From contig CAMYMI010000020.1 of assembly GCA_947259415.1 (NCBI GenBank), forward strand, positions 82,523 through 146,522: a stretch of DNA of 64,000 bases, given 5' to 3'. Shown here piece by piece: positions 26,431 to 36,520 of the stretch; position 1 is the stretch's first letter; each line of letters starts with the position of its first letter. The stretch comes from an uncultured Ectothiorhodospiraceae bacterium. Lineage in GTDB: Bacteria > Pseudomonadota > Gammaproteobacteria > UBA9214. The position numbers and the translations under genes were made by a program. The notes under the pieces were generated by a model, which searched no databases, was not told where the DNA came from, and saw only the letters and a list, made by a program, of their open reading frames with translations.

Positions 26431-27327
26431 TCAGTACCAGCCGTGCAGCCGGCCACCGATCAGGGTCAGCATGCTGAACAGGCTGGTGACCAGTTCGTAG
26501 CGATGCGGACACAGGATCCGGGTATCCTCGGTATCGCTGGCGGCACGCCGCACGTGGTGGGCACAAATCAGGTGTTCGCCGCGTCCATAGGCGGACATCA
26601 GTGCCTTGTGGCTGAGGACATTGACCAGGCGCGGGATGCCGCGGCTGTTGCGCTGCAGAGACGCCAGCGCCATGTTGCTGAACAACGGCTCGCCGCTGTA
26701 GCCGGCCACCGTCAGGCGGTGATCGAGATAATGTCCCAGCGCCTCGCGGTCCAGCGGCCTGATCCGGTAGCTGAAGGTGATGCGTTGCTTGAGTTGGCGC
26801 AAATGCGCCTGTTCCAGGCGCTGGTCCAGTTCCGGCTGACCGAACAGGACCACCTGCAACAGCTTGTGCTTTTCCGTTTCCAGATTGGTGAGCAGGCGCA
26901 AGGCCTCCATGCTCTGGTCGGGCAGCGTCTGGGCCTCGTCGATCAACAGGGCCACGCGCTTGCCGGTGGCGCTGATCTCGATCAGGCGTTCGGTGATCAG
27001 CTGCAACAGGCGGTGCTGGCCGATATTGCGGGCGAAGCGGATGCCCAGTTCCTCCGCCAGTGCCATGCGCAGCGCCGTGGGATTGAGAAACGGGTTGGGC
27101 AGATAGGCCGTGACGAATTCCCCGTCCAGCGTATTCAGCAGTTCCCGGCACAGCAGTGACTTGCCGGTGCCAACCTCGCCGGTGACCTTGATGAAACCCT
27201 CTCCGGAGCGCAGTGCCACCAGCAGCACATTAAGCGCCTCCTGGTGGCTGCCCTGATTGACAAAGAAGTCGGTATCCGGAGTGATACTGAAGGGATGCTG
27301 TTCCAGTCCAAAGTGCTCCAGGTACAT
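26431..27327 (-). CDS. mshM: MSHA biogenesis ATPase MshM (ExeA-like AAA)
   Basis: A 298-residue AAA ATPase of the ExeA/GspA group. It starts with MYLEHFGLEQHPFSITPDTD, a family hallmark. Walker A is GEVGTGKSLLC (about residue 50), Walker B is RVALLIDEAQ (about 127), and ATPase sensor and lid segments follow. Unlike ExeA it lacks a C-terminal peptidoglycan-binding domain. It sits between the secretin gene mshL and mshN, consistent with a role in secretin assembly or localisation. Confidence 0.88.
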   Translation of the reverse strand: MYLEHFGLEQHPFSITPDTDFFVNQGSHQEALNVLLVALRSGEGFIKVTGEVGTGKSLLCRELLNTLDGEFVTAYLPNPFLNPTALRMALAEELGIRFARNIGQHRLLQLITERLIEISATGKRVALLIDEAQTLPDQSMEALRLLTNLETEKHKLLQVVLFGQPELDQRLEQAHLRQLKQRITFSYRIRPLDREALGHYLDHRLTVAGYSGEPLFSNMALASLQRNSRGIPRLVNVLSHKALMSAYGRGEHLICAHHVRRAASDTEDTRILCPHRYELVTSLFSMLTLIGGRLHGWY

Positions 27328-27341
27328 GGCATTACTCCTCG

Positions 27342-29057
27342 TTAAGGTGACATCGGGATGCCCGGTGCGCGCAGGTTCTGGTAGCGCCGGGCCGTGTCAC
27401 CCAGGTCGTTGTTCCAGCCGTTGTTGTCGTTGATCACCACCGGCCGCAGCAGTATCACCAGCTCACTCTTGCTGGACACCTGGCGGTTGTGGCGGAACAG
27501 GGAACCGAATCCGGGAGCATCGCCCAGTACCGGTGTCTGGGCCTGCTGGTTGCGTGACAAATCCTTCATCAGTCCGCCGATGATGACCATCTGGCCGCTG
27601 CGGGCGCGGATGACGGTGTCGGACTCGCGGATCGTGCTCAGCGCCAGCGGCACCGACAGGTTGGTGCTGCTGGAGACCGTGATGTTCTTGACCTTCTCGG
27701 TCACCTCGCTGACCGTCGGGTGGACGTGCAGGATGACACTGTTGTCCTGGCTGATCTGCGGAATCACGTCCAGGGCGACACCGGAGAAGAACGGCGTGAG
27801 TTCCACATCAACATTGGTGTTGCCGTCGCCCGAGTTGCCGATCTCGGTGTCGGTTTCCACATCGGTGACGAAGTATTCATCCTGGCCGACCTTGATAACT
27901 GCCTTCTGGTTGTTGACCGTAGCCACCCGAGGGCTGGATAGCACCTGCACATCACCCTGGGTCTCCAGCAGCTCGATAAAGCCGTTGAAGTCCTTCAGAT
28001 TGGCATTGATCGAGAACATGCCGCCGAAGGCCGAGGTGTCGAGCCCGGTGATCTGGGTACCGTCCAGGGGGACGATCGCGCCGGCAAACTCGGAGGCCCC
28101 GGTATCGAAGATGGAGCCGCCACCGGTCTGGCCCAGCAGCAGCGACTTGCCAGTCCCGGCCTCGATCAGCGCCGACCAGTTGATGCCCGACTGGAAGTTG
28201 TCATTCAGGGTGACCTCGATGATCTTGGCTTCCAGGATGACCAGGCGGTGCACGGAATCCTCGATAGTGGCCAGGAACTCCTCGACCTCGCGCAGTTCGC
28301 CCGGCAAGGCATGAACGATAATGGCGCCGGATTGCGGATGCAGCACGACCTTGCGGCCTTCCTTGTCGCCCACGATCACGTCGAGCGATTCCCGGATACC
28401 CTTCCAGAAATCCGAATCGGAATCGGTCCTCACCACACTGCCGGATACCTGGCCGCCGCTGCTGGCGCTGCTGACCTGGCCGGTATCGCCCCCGGCACTG
28501 CCACCGTCTGAGATCTGCCCGGAACTGACCCGGGTGCGCGAGCTACCCGAGCGCTGCACATCGAGGTAGTCGATGTTGAATATGCGCGTGCGCATGCGCC
28601 CGGGGAACACCTGATAGGTATTGTTGCTGCGGCGGAATTCGAAGCCGTACACGTCGCGCACCGTCATCAGGATCTCTTCGATGGTGACGTTGTTCAGGCT
28701 CAGTGAGATCTCCCCGTTGACATTCGGGTGTACGACCATGTTCTTGTCAGTGCCCTTCACCAGGCTCATGAAAAACTCGTGGGCGGAGGTGGCATTGACG
28801 GAGATGTCGAAGCGCGGTTCGGTGGTGTTGACGATCTCCTGGATATTGACCTGGACCGGAGGCAGCAGGGCCCTGGCGACCTCCGGTGGCGGGGTGAAGC
28901 TTGCGGCGGGCACCTGCGGCCGGGCGCCTTCCTCCAGTGCCGCGGTGATCGAGGCCAGATTCTGCCTGTTCTCCACCGGCACTGTCTGGCAGGCCGCCAG
29001 CAGCAGGCTCAGCAGCGGCAACACCCGGTGAATCTTGTTGTTTTTGCTGCTCTTCAT
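27342..29057 (-). CDS. mshL: MSHA outer-membrane secretin MshL
   Basis: A 571-residue lipoprotein secretin. A signal peptide ends in the lipobox L-A-A-C (LPLLSLLLAACQ). An STN/N0-type domain (DISVNATSAHEFFMSLVKGT), an N1 domain, a Ser/Gly-rich linker (about residues 190-220) and the C-terminal secretin domain (VLSSPRVATVNNQKAVIKVG, then VPLALSTIRESDTVIRARSG and VIIGGLMKD) follow in order. It forms the outer-membrane pore through which the pilus emerges. It overlaps mshK by 4 bases. Confidence 0.92.
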   Translation of the reverse strand: MKSSKNNKIHRVLPLLSLLLAACQTVPVENRQNLASITAALEEGARPQVPAASFTPPPEVARALLPPVQVNIQEIVNTTEPRFDISVNATSAHEFFMSLVKGTDKNMVVHPNVNGEISLSLNNVTIEEILMTVRDVYGFEFRRSNNTYQVFPGRMRTRIFNIDYLDVQRSGSSRTRVSSGQISDGGSAGGDTGQVSSASSGGQVSGSVVRTDSDSDFWKGIRESLDVIVGDKEGRKVVLHPQSGAIIVHALPGELREVEEFLATIEDSVHRLVILEAKIIEVTLNDNFQSGINWSALIEAGTGKSLLLGQTGGGSIFDTGASEFAGAIVPLDGTQITGLDTSAFGGMFSINANLKDFNGFIELLETQGDVQVLSSPRVATVNNQKAVIKVGQDEYFVTDVETDTEIGNSGDGNTNVDVELTPFFSGVALDVIPQISQDNSVILHVHPTVSEVTEKVKNITVSSSTNLSVPLALSTIRESDTVIRARSGQMVIIGGLMKDLSRNQQAQTPVLGDAPGFGSLFRHNRQVSSKSELVILLRPVVINDNNGWNNDLGDTARRYQNLRAPGIPMSP

Positions 29058-29398
29058 GGCCTCATCTTCAAGGTGTCAGGGATCAGTTGCAGGGTGATCT
29101 GGCGTCCAGGTGCCTGGATCAGGACATCGGTGTTGCGGATCCTGAGTACCCGTGCACCGTCAATCGACTCGCCCTCACTCACGTGGGTACCGTTGATCAC
29201 CGCAACACGCCGGTCGTTCGCGACCAGCGTGGAGTTCAGAGTCCATTTATCGGCCGCGGGGGGGGAGGCTGTAGGCGTCAGGAACAGCGCGGCACGGGTC
29301 GGCCGGGTCGGATCCAGTAAGGCGCCTGCCATGAGCGGCGGCACCAGTACCAGCAGCCCCAGTACCGTGATAACCGTTGTTTGCACCGGCTTTTTCAT
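29054..29398 (-). CDS. mshK: MSHA biogenesis protein MshK (PilP-like)
   Basis: A secreted protein of 114 residues with an N-terminal signal peptide (TVITVLGLLVLVPPLMAGA) and the LLDPTRPTRAA motif typical of MshK and related PilP/GspC-like proteins. The C-terminal part is beta-rich (VINGTHVSEGESIDGARVLR). It probably bridges the inner-membrane alignment complex and the MshL secretin. Its stop overlaps the mshL start (ATGA), and it starts 7 bases after mshJ. Confidence 0.82.
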   Translation of the reverse strand: MKKPVQTTVITVLGLLVLVPPLMAGALLDPTRPTRAALFLTPTASPPAADKWTLNSTLVANDRRVAVINGTHVSEGESIDGARVLRIRNTDVLIQAPGRQITLQLIPDTLKMRP

Positions 29399-29405
29399 GG
29401 TGCCG

Positions 29406-30050
29406 TCAACCCTCCAGTAATCCCAGCGTGTAGATGTCCAGTGTCACCTGCGCGACCGGGTGTTCCACCACCTCGAAATCCAGCTGTTCCCAGAAAAACT
29501 TCCAGGGCAGGGCCTCGAGTGCCCGCAGATACCTGAGCGTGGCGAGATAACTGCCTTCCAGTTGCAGTCGCAATTCATAACGTCCGATCCCGGTCTCGGC
29601 GACCTCGCCGCCATCCGGCGTTGCCGTTGGGTTCAGGGGGCGGCCGACCGCGTCCATCCGGGTCAGCTTCAGTTCCTGGTCAGGGCCCAGCACCTGCTCG
29701 AGTACCCGGGCCGCTTGCTCGGGCTGCAACAGCACACCGAGCTGGCCCTGCAGCCTGGCCTCGAGATCGGAGATTTCCGCCTGCAGCCGGCTGCGTTCCT
29801 GTTCGTATTCCTGCAGCTCGTCGTCTTGCGGGGCGTACAGGATCTGCGAGCGTGCACTCAGGGTGGCAAGTTGCTGTTCCAGGTCGTCGATTTCCTGCCG
29901 GCTTTGTTGTTGCTGCTTGTACGTCGGCTGCAGGCCGAAGCTGTCGATCAGCACGAAGACGGTGGCGATCCCGGCCAGCAGCAGCAGGGCGCGTTCGCGC
30001 AGGTGCAGGGTATTGATGCGGGTGGCGAGCTGGTTCAGCTGTTCCTTCAT
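29406..30050 (-). CDS. mshJ: MSHA biogenesis protein MshJ (PilO-like)
   Basis: A bitopic protein of about 214 residues with a short cytoplasmic N-terminus, one membrane helix (LLLLAGIATVFVLIDSFGL), a coiled coil rich in Gln and Glu (about residues 45-100) and a C-terminal alpha/beta domain. It is PilO-like and expected to pair with MshI2 (PilN-like). The start at 30050 is chosen because its ATG overlaps the mshI2 stop as ATGA; an upstream in-frame start at 30062 is less likely. Confidence 0.8.
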   Translation of the reverse strand: MKEQLNQLATRINTLHLRERALLLLAGIATVFVLIDSFGLQPTYKQQQQSRQEIDDLEQQLATLSARSQILYAPQDDELQEYEQERSRLQAEISDLEARLQGQLGVLLQPEQAARVLEQVLGPDQELKLTRMDAVGRPLNPTATPDGGEVAETGIGRYELRLQLEGSYLATLRYLRALEALPWKFFWEQLDFEVVEHPVAQVTLDIYTLGLLEG

Positions 30051-30748
30051 GGCTGTCCCCATCCCGATTCCGAGCTGTCCAGTACAAAATCGATTTCGGG
30101 CTGGTCGGGTGCGCGCCGGACGATGTTCACCGCGCCCAGGCGCAGGGCCTTGAAGCGTGGTTCGTCAGGGAGCTGCTGCAGATAACGTGGCACCAGCTGC
30201 GGGTCCCTGGCGCTGCCGCGCAGTTCCACATCGCCACCTTCCCGGAGTTCGATCCCGGTGAGCCACAGGCCCGGCAGGGTGTGTCGGGCCAGCACCTCAA
30301 GGAAGTCCCCGAAACCCGGATCAGGCTTGATGGCCAGCTGCTCGATCCTGGCCAGCAAATCCTGATGTTCCTGGACGGTGTCCTGCAGGGCACTGATCTC
30401 GGCATCCAGGGTGTTGTCTGCGGATGGCTGATTTGCCGTCTCCAGCACGCTGAGTTTTGTTTCAAGCTGCTGGTACTGCCCCCCCAGTGCTGTTGCGGTA
30501 CGCTGCAGGCCGGCGAGCTTGATCTGGGCATGCACATAGATACCGAGCAACAGCAGTATGACGGCCGCCAGAATCTGCAGCAGAGTGAAGGCAGAAAAGA
30601 TCTTGTGCGGCTGACGGAAAACCGGCTGATACAGGTTGACCTGCTGGTAGGTGACCTGACGGCCCCATGTCCCCGACTGCGCCTCGCCGGTCTCTGCTGG
30701 CGTTGAGGCGCTGGCCGGGTCCAGCTCATTCCTTAACAGGGCTCGCAC
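30047..30748 (-). CDS. mshI2: MSHA biogenesis protein MshI2 (PilN-like)
   Basis: A bitopic protein of 233 residues and the first gene of the MSHA transcript. After an N-terminal cytoplasmic segment with QQVNLYQP (the PilN motif that binds PilM-like proteins) come one membrane helix (LLQILAAVILLLLGIYVHAQ), a coiled coil (about 85-140) and a PilN-like domain (LWLTGIELREGGDVELRG). The GTG at 30748 is preceded by ggag 8 bases upstream. Its PilM-like partner MshI is encoded at the opposite end of the locus. A sigma-54 promoter lies 51-66 bases upstream. Confidence 0.82.
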   Translation of the reverse strand: MRALLRNELDPASASTPAETGEAQSGTWGRQVTYQQVNLYQPVFRQPHKIFSAFTLLQILAAVILLLLGIYVHAQIKLAGLQRTATALGGQYQQLETKLSVLETANQPSADNTLDAEISALQDTVQEHQDLLARIEQLAIKPDPGFGDFLEVLARHTLPGLWLTGIELREGGDVELRGSARDPQLVPRYLQQLPDEPRFKALRLGAVNIVRRAPDQPEIDFVLDSSESGWGQP

Positions 30749-30798
30749 GGTGTTGCTCCGCTCCTCTCATTTTGGGTATGACATCCTGGTAGAAAAAA

Positions 30799-30814
30799 AG
30801 CAATTTTCCTGCCA
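30799..30814 (-). promoter_or_regulatory. Sigma-54 (-24/-12) promoter for the MSHA operon
   Basis: The minus strand reads TGGCAGGAAAATTGCT, which matches the RpoN consensus TGGCACG-N4-TTGCW at all but one base, with the diagnostic GG and GC exactly 10 bases apart. It lies 51-66 bases upstream of the mshI2 GTG and points toward it. A T-rich stretch follows. An enhancer-binding regulator is required for such promoters, but none is encoded nearby. Confidence 0.75.
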
Positions 30815-31150
30815 TAAGAACTATCTAACTGAAATAAATGAATAAAAAAATGACATTATTAAGCAAACGTCAAAATTTTGATTCGCAGGGCGCCTGTTTG
30901 CGCATCCAGTTACGGACGTCCTGTCAATATGCTGACACCTTGGGGGGGGGGTGGTTTTCGACTGCACTCCAACCGGCCGGTCGCTCCGTTCCACTTCCGC
31001 GCGCGGGTTTGGCAGGAGGTGATGTTAGTTGTATCGGTCGCTAACCGGATCGGTTGAACGGGGAAGGGACCGACGGTCGTACCCACAGGGTCACCATCTG
31101 CCTATAATGAGGCGATTCACTCCCCGACAGTCAGCAATGGATTTTTCACT
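30815..31150. other. Divergent intergenic region between the MSHA operon and amgK
   Basis: No gene is supported. It holds a run of G residues near 30943-30952. On the plus strand a good -10 box TATAAT lies at 31103-31108, 42 bases upstream of the amgK GTG, without a recognisable -35; it is the likely amgK promoter. Confidence 0.5.
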
Positions 31151-32143
31151 GTGCCCCAACGGATCGAAGCCCTGAAACGATGGCTTCAGGATGAGCTTGC
31201 CTTCAGGGATTACACCCTGAATCCGGCCTCTGCAGACGCCAGCTTTCGCCGCTATTTCCGGGTCGCCCATGACGGCGCCAGTTTCATTGTCATGGATGCA
31301 CCGCCGGACAAGGAGGACAGTCGCCCCTATATTCGGGTGGCGCGCATGTTCTATGACGTGGGTCTGAACGTGCCGGAGATCATTGACGACGACCTCGAAC
31401 AGGGTTTTCTCCTGCTGTCGGACCTGGGCAGCCGGCTCTACCTTGATGCCCTGAACGCTGAGAACGTCGATCGCCTCTATGGCGACGCCCTGGGCGCACT
31501 GGCGATCCTCCAGGCCTGTACGCAGGCAAGCGGTGTACTGCCGGCCTATGATCACGCCCTGCTGATGAGCGAGATGACATTGTTCCGGGACTGGCTGGTC
31601 GGAAAGCACCTGGGTATTGCATTAACCGGCACGCAGACGGCGATGCTGGACAGTGCCTTTGAGCTGCTTGCAGAAAATGCCCTCGTTCAACCGCAGGTGT
31701 GCGTGCACCGCGACTACCACTCGCGAAACCTGATGGTGACCACGCAGAACAACCCCGGCATCCTCGATTTTCAGGATGCCGTGATCGGGCCGGTGACCTA
31801 TGACCTGGTATCGTTGCTGCGCGACTGTTACATCAGCTGGCCGCGCGCCCGGGTGGAGGACTGGGCGCTGGGTTACCAGGAACTGGCCCTGCAGTCGGGC
31901 ATCCTGCGCAATGAGGATGAAGACCCGGAGCAATTCCTGCGCTGGTTCGACCTGATGGGGGTGCAGCGCCATCTCAAGGCCGCCGGTATCTTCGCCCGCC
32001 TCAACCACCGGGACGGCAAGCCCGGCTATCTCGCCGACATCCCGCGCACGCTGGGGTACGTGACCGATGTTGCCACCCGCTACCCGGAGTTGACCGGGCT
32101 GGGGGAATTTATCAGGCAGGATGTCAGCGAACGGCTCGACTAG
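31151..32143 (+). CDS. amgK: N-acetylmuramate/N-acetylglucosamine anomeric kinase AmgK
   Basis: A 330-residue cytoplasmic kinase of the aminoglycoside phosphotransferase fold. The catalytic loop VHRDYHSRNLMV (about residue 180) and the metal-binding LDFQDAVIGPVTYDLVSLL (about residue 200) are intact. In Pseudomonas AmgK phosphorylates MurNAc at C1 for direct conversion to UDP-MurNAc by MurU, bypassing de novo synthesis and giving fosfomycin resistance. The start is GTG at 31151; a nearby ATG is out of frame. In Pseudomonas amgK is adjacent to lptD and murU. Here about 18 kb separates it from lptD and an OmpA-family gene lies between it and murU. Confidence 0.9.
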   Translation: MPQRIEALKRWLQDELAFRDYTLNPASADASFRRYFRVAHDGASFIVMDAPPDKEDSRPYIRVARMFYDVGLNVPEIIDDDLEQGFLLLSDLGSRLYLDALNAENVDRLYGDALGALAILQACTQASGVLPAYDHALLMSEMTLFRDWLVGKHLGIALTGTQTAMLDSAFELLAENALVQPQVCVHRDYHSRNLMVTTQNNPGILDFQDAVIGPVTYDLVSLLRDCYISWPRARVEDWALGYQELALQSGILRNEDEDPEQFLRWFDLMGVQRHLKAAGIFARLNHRDGKPGYLADIPRTLGYVTDVATRYPELTGLGEFIRQDVSERLD

Positions 32144-32277
32144 CCCGTATTTCTCACCGGGATCCCGGATGCTGGTGCGCACGCAGTGACGTAAACGGGT
32201 CCAGGCCACTGGCCCCACATAATTCCTTCTCCCCTGCAAGGGGAGAAGGTGAGGATGAAAATGAGAAACGAAATCCC

Positions 32278-32352
32278 GTAGGTCGGATTAGCGGGAGCGT
32301 AATCCGACGTCGCCATTGCCGGGTTACGGCCTTGCGGCCTAACCCGGCCTAC
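32278..32352. repeat. REP-like palindromic repeat (second copy)
   Basis: Arms gtaggtcggattagcg and ctaacccggcctac enclose a gccgggttac core, as in the copy at 17647-17723. A palindromic GC-rich repeat (cttctcccctgcaaggggag) lies just before it at 32226-32245. It sits between the convergent amgK and OmpA-family genes. Confidence 0.8.
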
Positions 32353-32359
32353 GGTCTGA

Positions 32360-32404
32360 TAAAAGGGGCTACCGGCAGAGCGGGCTGACGCCCGCCTGCC
32401 GGTA
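32360..32404 (-). terminator. Terminator after the OmpA-family lipoprotein gene
   Basis: A long perfect-to-near-perfect hairpin (taccggcag...cgggc-tgac-gcccg...ctgccggta) is followed on the minus strand by agccccttttatc, about 26 bases after the gene's stop. Confidence 0.8.
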
Positions 32405-32429
32405 ACCCCCAGGTGTTGCGATCAGCGGT

Positions 32430-33931
<1,502 letters not shown>

Positions 33932-33972
33932 GGCTGCCTGAGAAAGTGACTGCAAAAGACCGTTAAACGCCT

Positions 33973-35415
33973 ATGGGCCAGGAAATACGCGAAACACATT
34001 TTACCCCGGAGGACTTCGAGGCGTATGCCGCGTCCCTGCGGGGGGAGACCGAGTTGCTCGGTGAATGGTTCGAGCAGGGCATCTTCTCGGCGCGCGACCG
34101 CATGGGCGGATTCGAGCTGGAGGCCTGGTTGATTGACGGCGCGGCCCGGCCGGCAGCCATCAACGAACAATTCCTGGCGCGACTCGACAACCCCATGGTG
34201 GTGCCCGAACTGGCGCGCTTCAATGTCGAACTGAATGACTACCCCCAGCACCTGTGGGGCTCGGCGCTCAGCCGTTTCGAGGCCAGTCTCGGCGCGACCT
34301 GGGAGCGTTGTCGGCGGGTGGCGGCGGAGCTGGATGCGCGTCTGCTGATGATTGGTATCCTGCCCACCGTGCGCGAGGCCGATCTCACCCAGGCCAACAT
34401 GTCGGATATGAAGCGTTACCGGGCACTCAATGAACAGGTGCTGCGCCTGCGCGGGGGGCAGCCGCTGGAGCTCGATATTCACGGGCACGAGCACCTCAAG
34501 ACCGCCCACAAGAGCGTCATGCTGGAGTCGACCACCACCTCCTTCCAGTTGCACCTCAAGGTCCATCCGCGTGATGCGGTGCGTGCCTACAATGCCGCGC
34601 TGGTTCTGTCCGCGCCCATGGTGGCGCTGGCGGCCAATTCACCCTACCTGTTTGGCCATGACCTCTGGGACGAGACCCGGATCCCGCTGTTCGAACAGTC
34701 GGTCGCCGTGGGCGGAATTGCCGGGGCCAGCCACGGTCCGATGCGGCGTGTGACCTTCGGTTCGGGTTATGTACGCAAATCGATCTACGAGTGTTTCCTC
34801 GAAAACGAGCAGCACTATCCCGTCCTGTTGCCCATGACGTTTCACGAGGGGCTGGAGCAGATGTCGCACCTGCGCCTGCACAACGGGACCATCTGGCGCT
34901 GGAACCGGCCCCTGATCGGCTTCGACTACGACGGCATCCCGCACCTGCGCATCGAGCACCGCGTCGTACCCGGCGGGCCGACAGTGGTGGACGCGATTGC
35001 CAACGCCGCCTTCTTTTTCGGACTGAGTAAGGCATTAATCGATGCCGGGACACCCCCGGAACAGCAGCTGCCCTTCGACCGGGCGCGCGATAATTTCTAT
35101 ACGGCGGCACGCCACAGCCTGGAAGCATCGATTACCTGGCTGGACGGCGCAAAGGTGCCGATCCGAAGCCTGATCCTGGAGCAGCTGCTGCCGCTGGCGC
35201 GCAGCGGGCTGGAGACGCTGGAGATCGATGCGCTCGATATTGATAAATACCTCGGCATCATCGAAGGGCGGGTGCGTGGCGCCCGGACCGGGGCGGCCTG
35301 GCAGCGGGCCTACGTGGCCCGTCACGGGGCCAGTATGGAGGCGCTGACCGAGGCCTATTACCAGTGCCAGGAAGGGGGGCAGCCGGTCCACGAATGGAGT
35401 CTTGATCGCGCATGA
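33973..35415 (+). CDS. GCS2-type glutamate-cysteine ligase-like carboxylate-amine ligase
   Basis: A cytoplasmic protein of 480 residues related to the glutamate-cysteine ligase family 2 fold. GGFELEAWLID (about residues 45-55) corresponds to the metal-binding G-x-E-x-E motif. ARFNVELNDYPQHL, STTTSFQLHLKV and the RIEHRVVPGGPTVVDAIANA segment fit the ATP/metal site. Such enzymes form gamma-glutamyl or similar amide bonds with ATP, and some do not make glutathione. The gene is followed 69 bases later by a zinc deacylase of the AstE/M14 group and then a glycosyltransferase on the same strand, so the ligase could build an amide that the deacylase trims or recycles. Substrates are unknown. Confidence 0.7.
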   Translation: MGQEIRETHFTPEDFEAYAASLRGETELLGEWFEQGIFSARDRMGGFELEAWLIDGAARPAAINEQFLARLDNPMVVPELARFNVELNDYPQHLWGSALSRFEASLGATWERCRRVAAELDARLLMIGILPTVREADLTQANMSDMKRYRALNEQVLRLRGGQPLELDIHGHEHLKTAHKSVMLESTTTSFQLHLKVHPRDAVRAYNAALVLSAPMVALAANSPYLFGHDLWDETRIPLFEQSVAVGGIAGASHGPMRRVTFGSGYVRKSIYECFLENEQHYPVLLPMTFHEGLEQMSHLRLHNGTIWRWNRPLIGFDYDGIPHLRIEHRVVPGGPTVVDAIANAAFFFGLSKALIDAGTPPEQQLPFDRARDNFYTAARHSLEASITWLDGAKVPIRSLILEQLLPLARSGLETLEIDALDIDKYLGIIEGRVRGARTGAAWQRAYVARHGASMEALTEAYYQCQEGGQPVHEWSLDRA

Positions 35416-35484
35416 TCGAGACATATAATGAAATTTGTAGCTTATATTTTCTATATTAGGCGCAGTTAAATACAGAAACAATCT

Positions 35485-36498
35485 ATGTTGAATGAACTGG
35501 AAACCCTCCCGGAAGGGCTGCTGGAGGCCGGGGCAGCCGATTTGGAAGCCTTGCTGGGTGGGCCGACCCTGATCCACCTCCCGGGCCGACGCTCCGAGCC
35601 GCTGTTCGTCACCGTGCTGTCGCACGGCAACGAGGACACCGGCTTTTATGCCGTGCAGGCCCTGCTGCGACACTACCGGGAGCGCGAGTTGCCGCGCTCC
35701 CTGTCGGTGTTCATCGGCAATGTGGCGGCGGCCCGCCACGGACTGCGCCGGCTGGATGATCAGCTCGATTACAACCGCATCTGGCCGGGGACCGAGCAGG
35801 CGGATGCCCCCGAGGTGCGGATGATACAGGGGGTGGTGGACACCATGCGGGAACGGCAGGTATTCGCCAGCGTCGATGTGCACAACAACAGCGGCATCAG
35901 TCCGCATTACGCCTGCATCAACCGTATCGACAACCAGTTCCTGCACCTGGCCTCGTTGTTCAGCCGCACCGTGGTGTATTTCATCCGGCCATTGGGCGTG
36001 CAGTCGATGGCGATGTCTCATGTATGCCCGGCAGTCACCATCGAGTGCGGCAAGCCCAGCCACAAGTACGGCGTGGAGCATGCCCGCGACTACATCGAGG
36101 CCTGCCTGAAACTCAATGAACTGTCCCGGGAGCCGGTGCCTTCCCACGATGTCGACCTGTTCCATACGGTGGCCACGGTGAAAATCCCCGAGGAGGTCAG
36201 CTTCGGGTTTTCCGACGACACGGCTGATCTGCGCCTGGTCGATGCCATCGATCACATGAATTTCAGGGAACTGCCGGCGGGCACCCAGCTGGGCTGGCTG
36301 CAAACCGGCGACAGTCTGCAACTGGACGTGCGCGACGAAAACGGCAGACCGGTGCAGGAACGCTATTTCGCCATCCACGAGAACACGCTCATCACCACAC
36401 GGCCCTTCATGCCGTCGATGTTCACCCTGGATGAAAGGATCATCCGCCAGGACTGCCTCGGTTACCTGATGGAGCGGCTGCTCCCGGAAAGCGCTTGA
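35485..36498 (+). CDS. M14/AstE-AspA-like zinc carboxypeptidase or deacylase
   Basis: A cytoplasmic protein of 337 residues of the succinylglutamate desuccinylase/aspartoacylase clan. The zinc ligands are visible as H47 and E50 in VLSHGNEDTG and a His in SVDVHNNSG (about residue 132). RLDDQLDYNRIWPG corresponds to the substrate-carboxylate Arg/Asn region, and TIECGKPSH to the later strand. A C-terminal beta domain of about 100 residues follows. It would hydrolyse an N-acyl or peptide-like amide. Its place between a GCS2 ligase and a glycosyltransferase suggests a joint pathway. Which amide it cleaves cannot be said. Confidence 0.72.
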   Translation: MLNELETLPEGLLEAGAADLEALLGGPTLIHLPGRRSEPLFVTVLSHGNEDTGFYAVQALLRHYRERELPRSLSVFIGNVAAARHGLRRLDDQLDYNRIWPGTEQADAPEVRMIQGVVDTMRERQVFASVDVHNNSGISPHYACINRIDNQFLHLASLFSRTVVYFIRPLGVQSMAMSHVCPAVTIECGKPSHKYGVEHARDYIEACLKLNELSREPVPSHDVDLFHTVATVKIPEEVSFGFSDDTADLRLVDAIDHMNFRELPAGTQLGWLQTGDSLQLDVRDENGRPVQERYFAIHENTLITTRPFMPSMFTLDERIIRQDCLGYLMERLLPESA

Positions 36499-36520
36499 TA
36501 GCGTCCTGTCAGCAGGCGAA

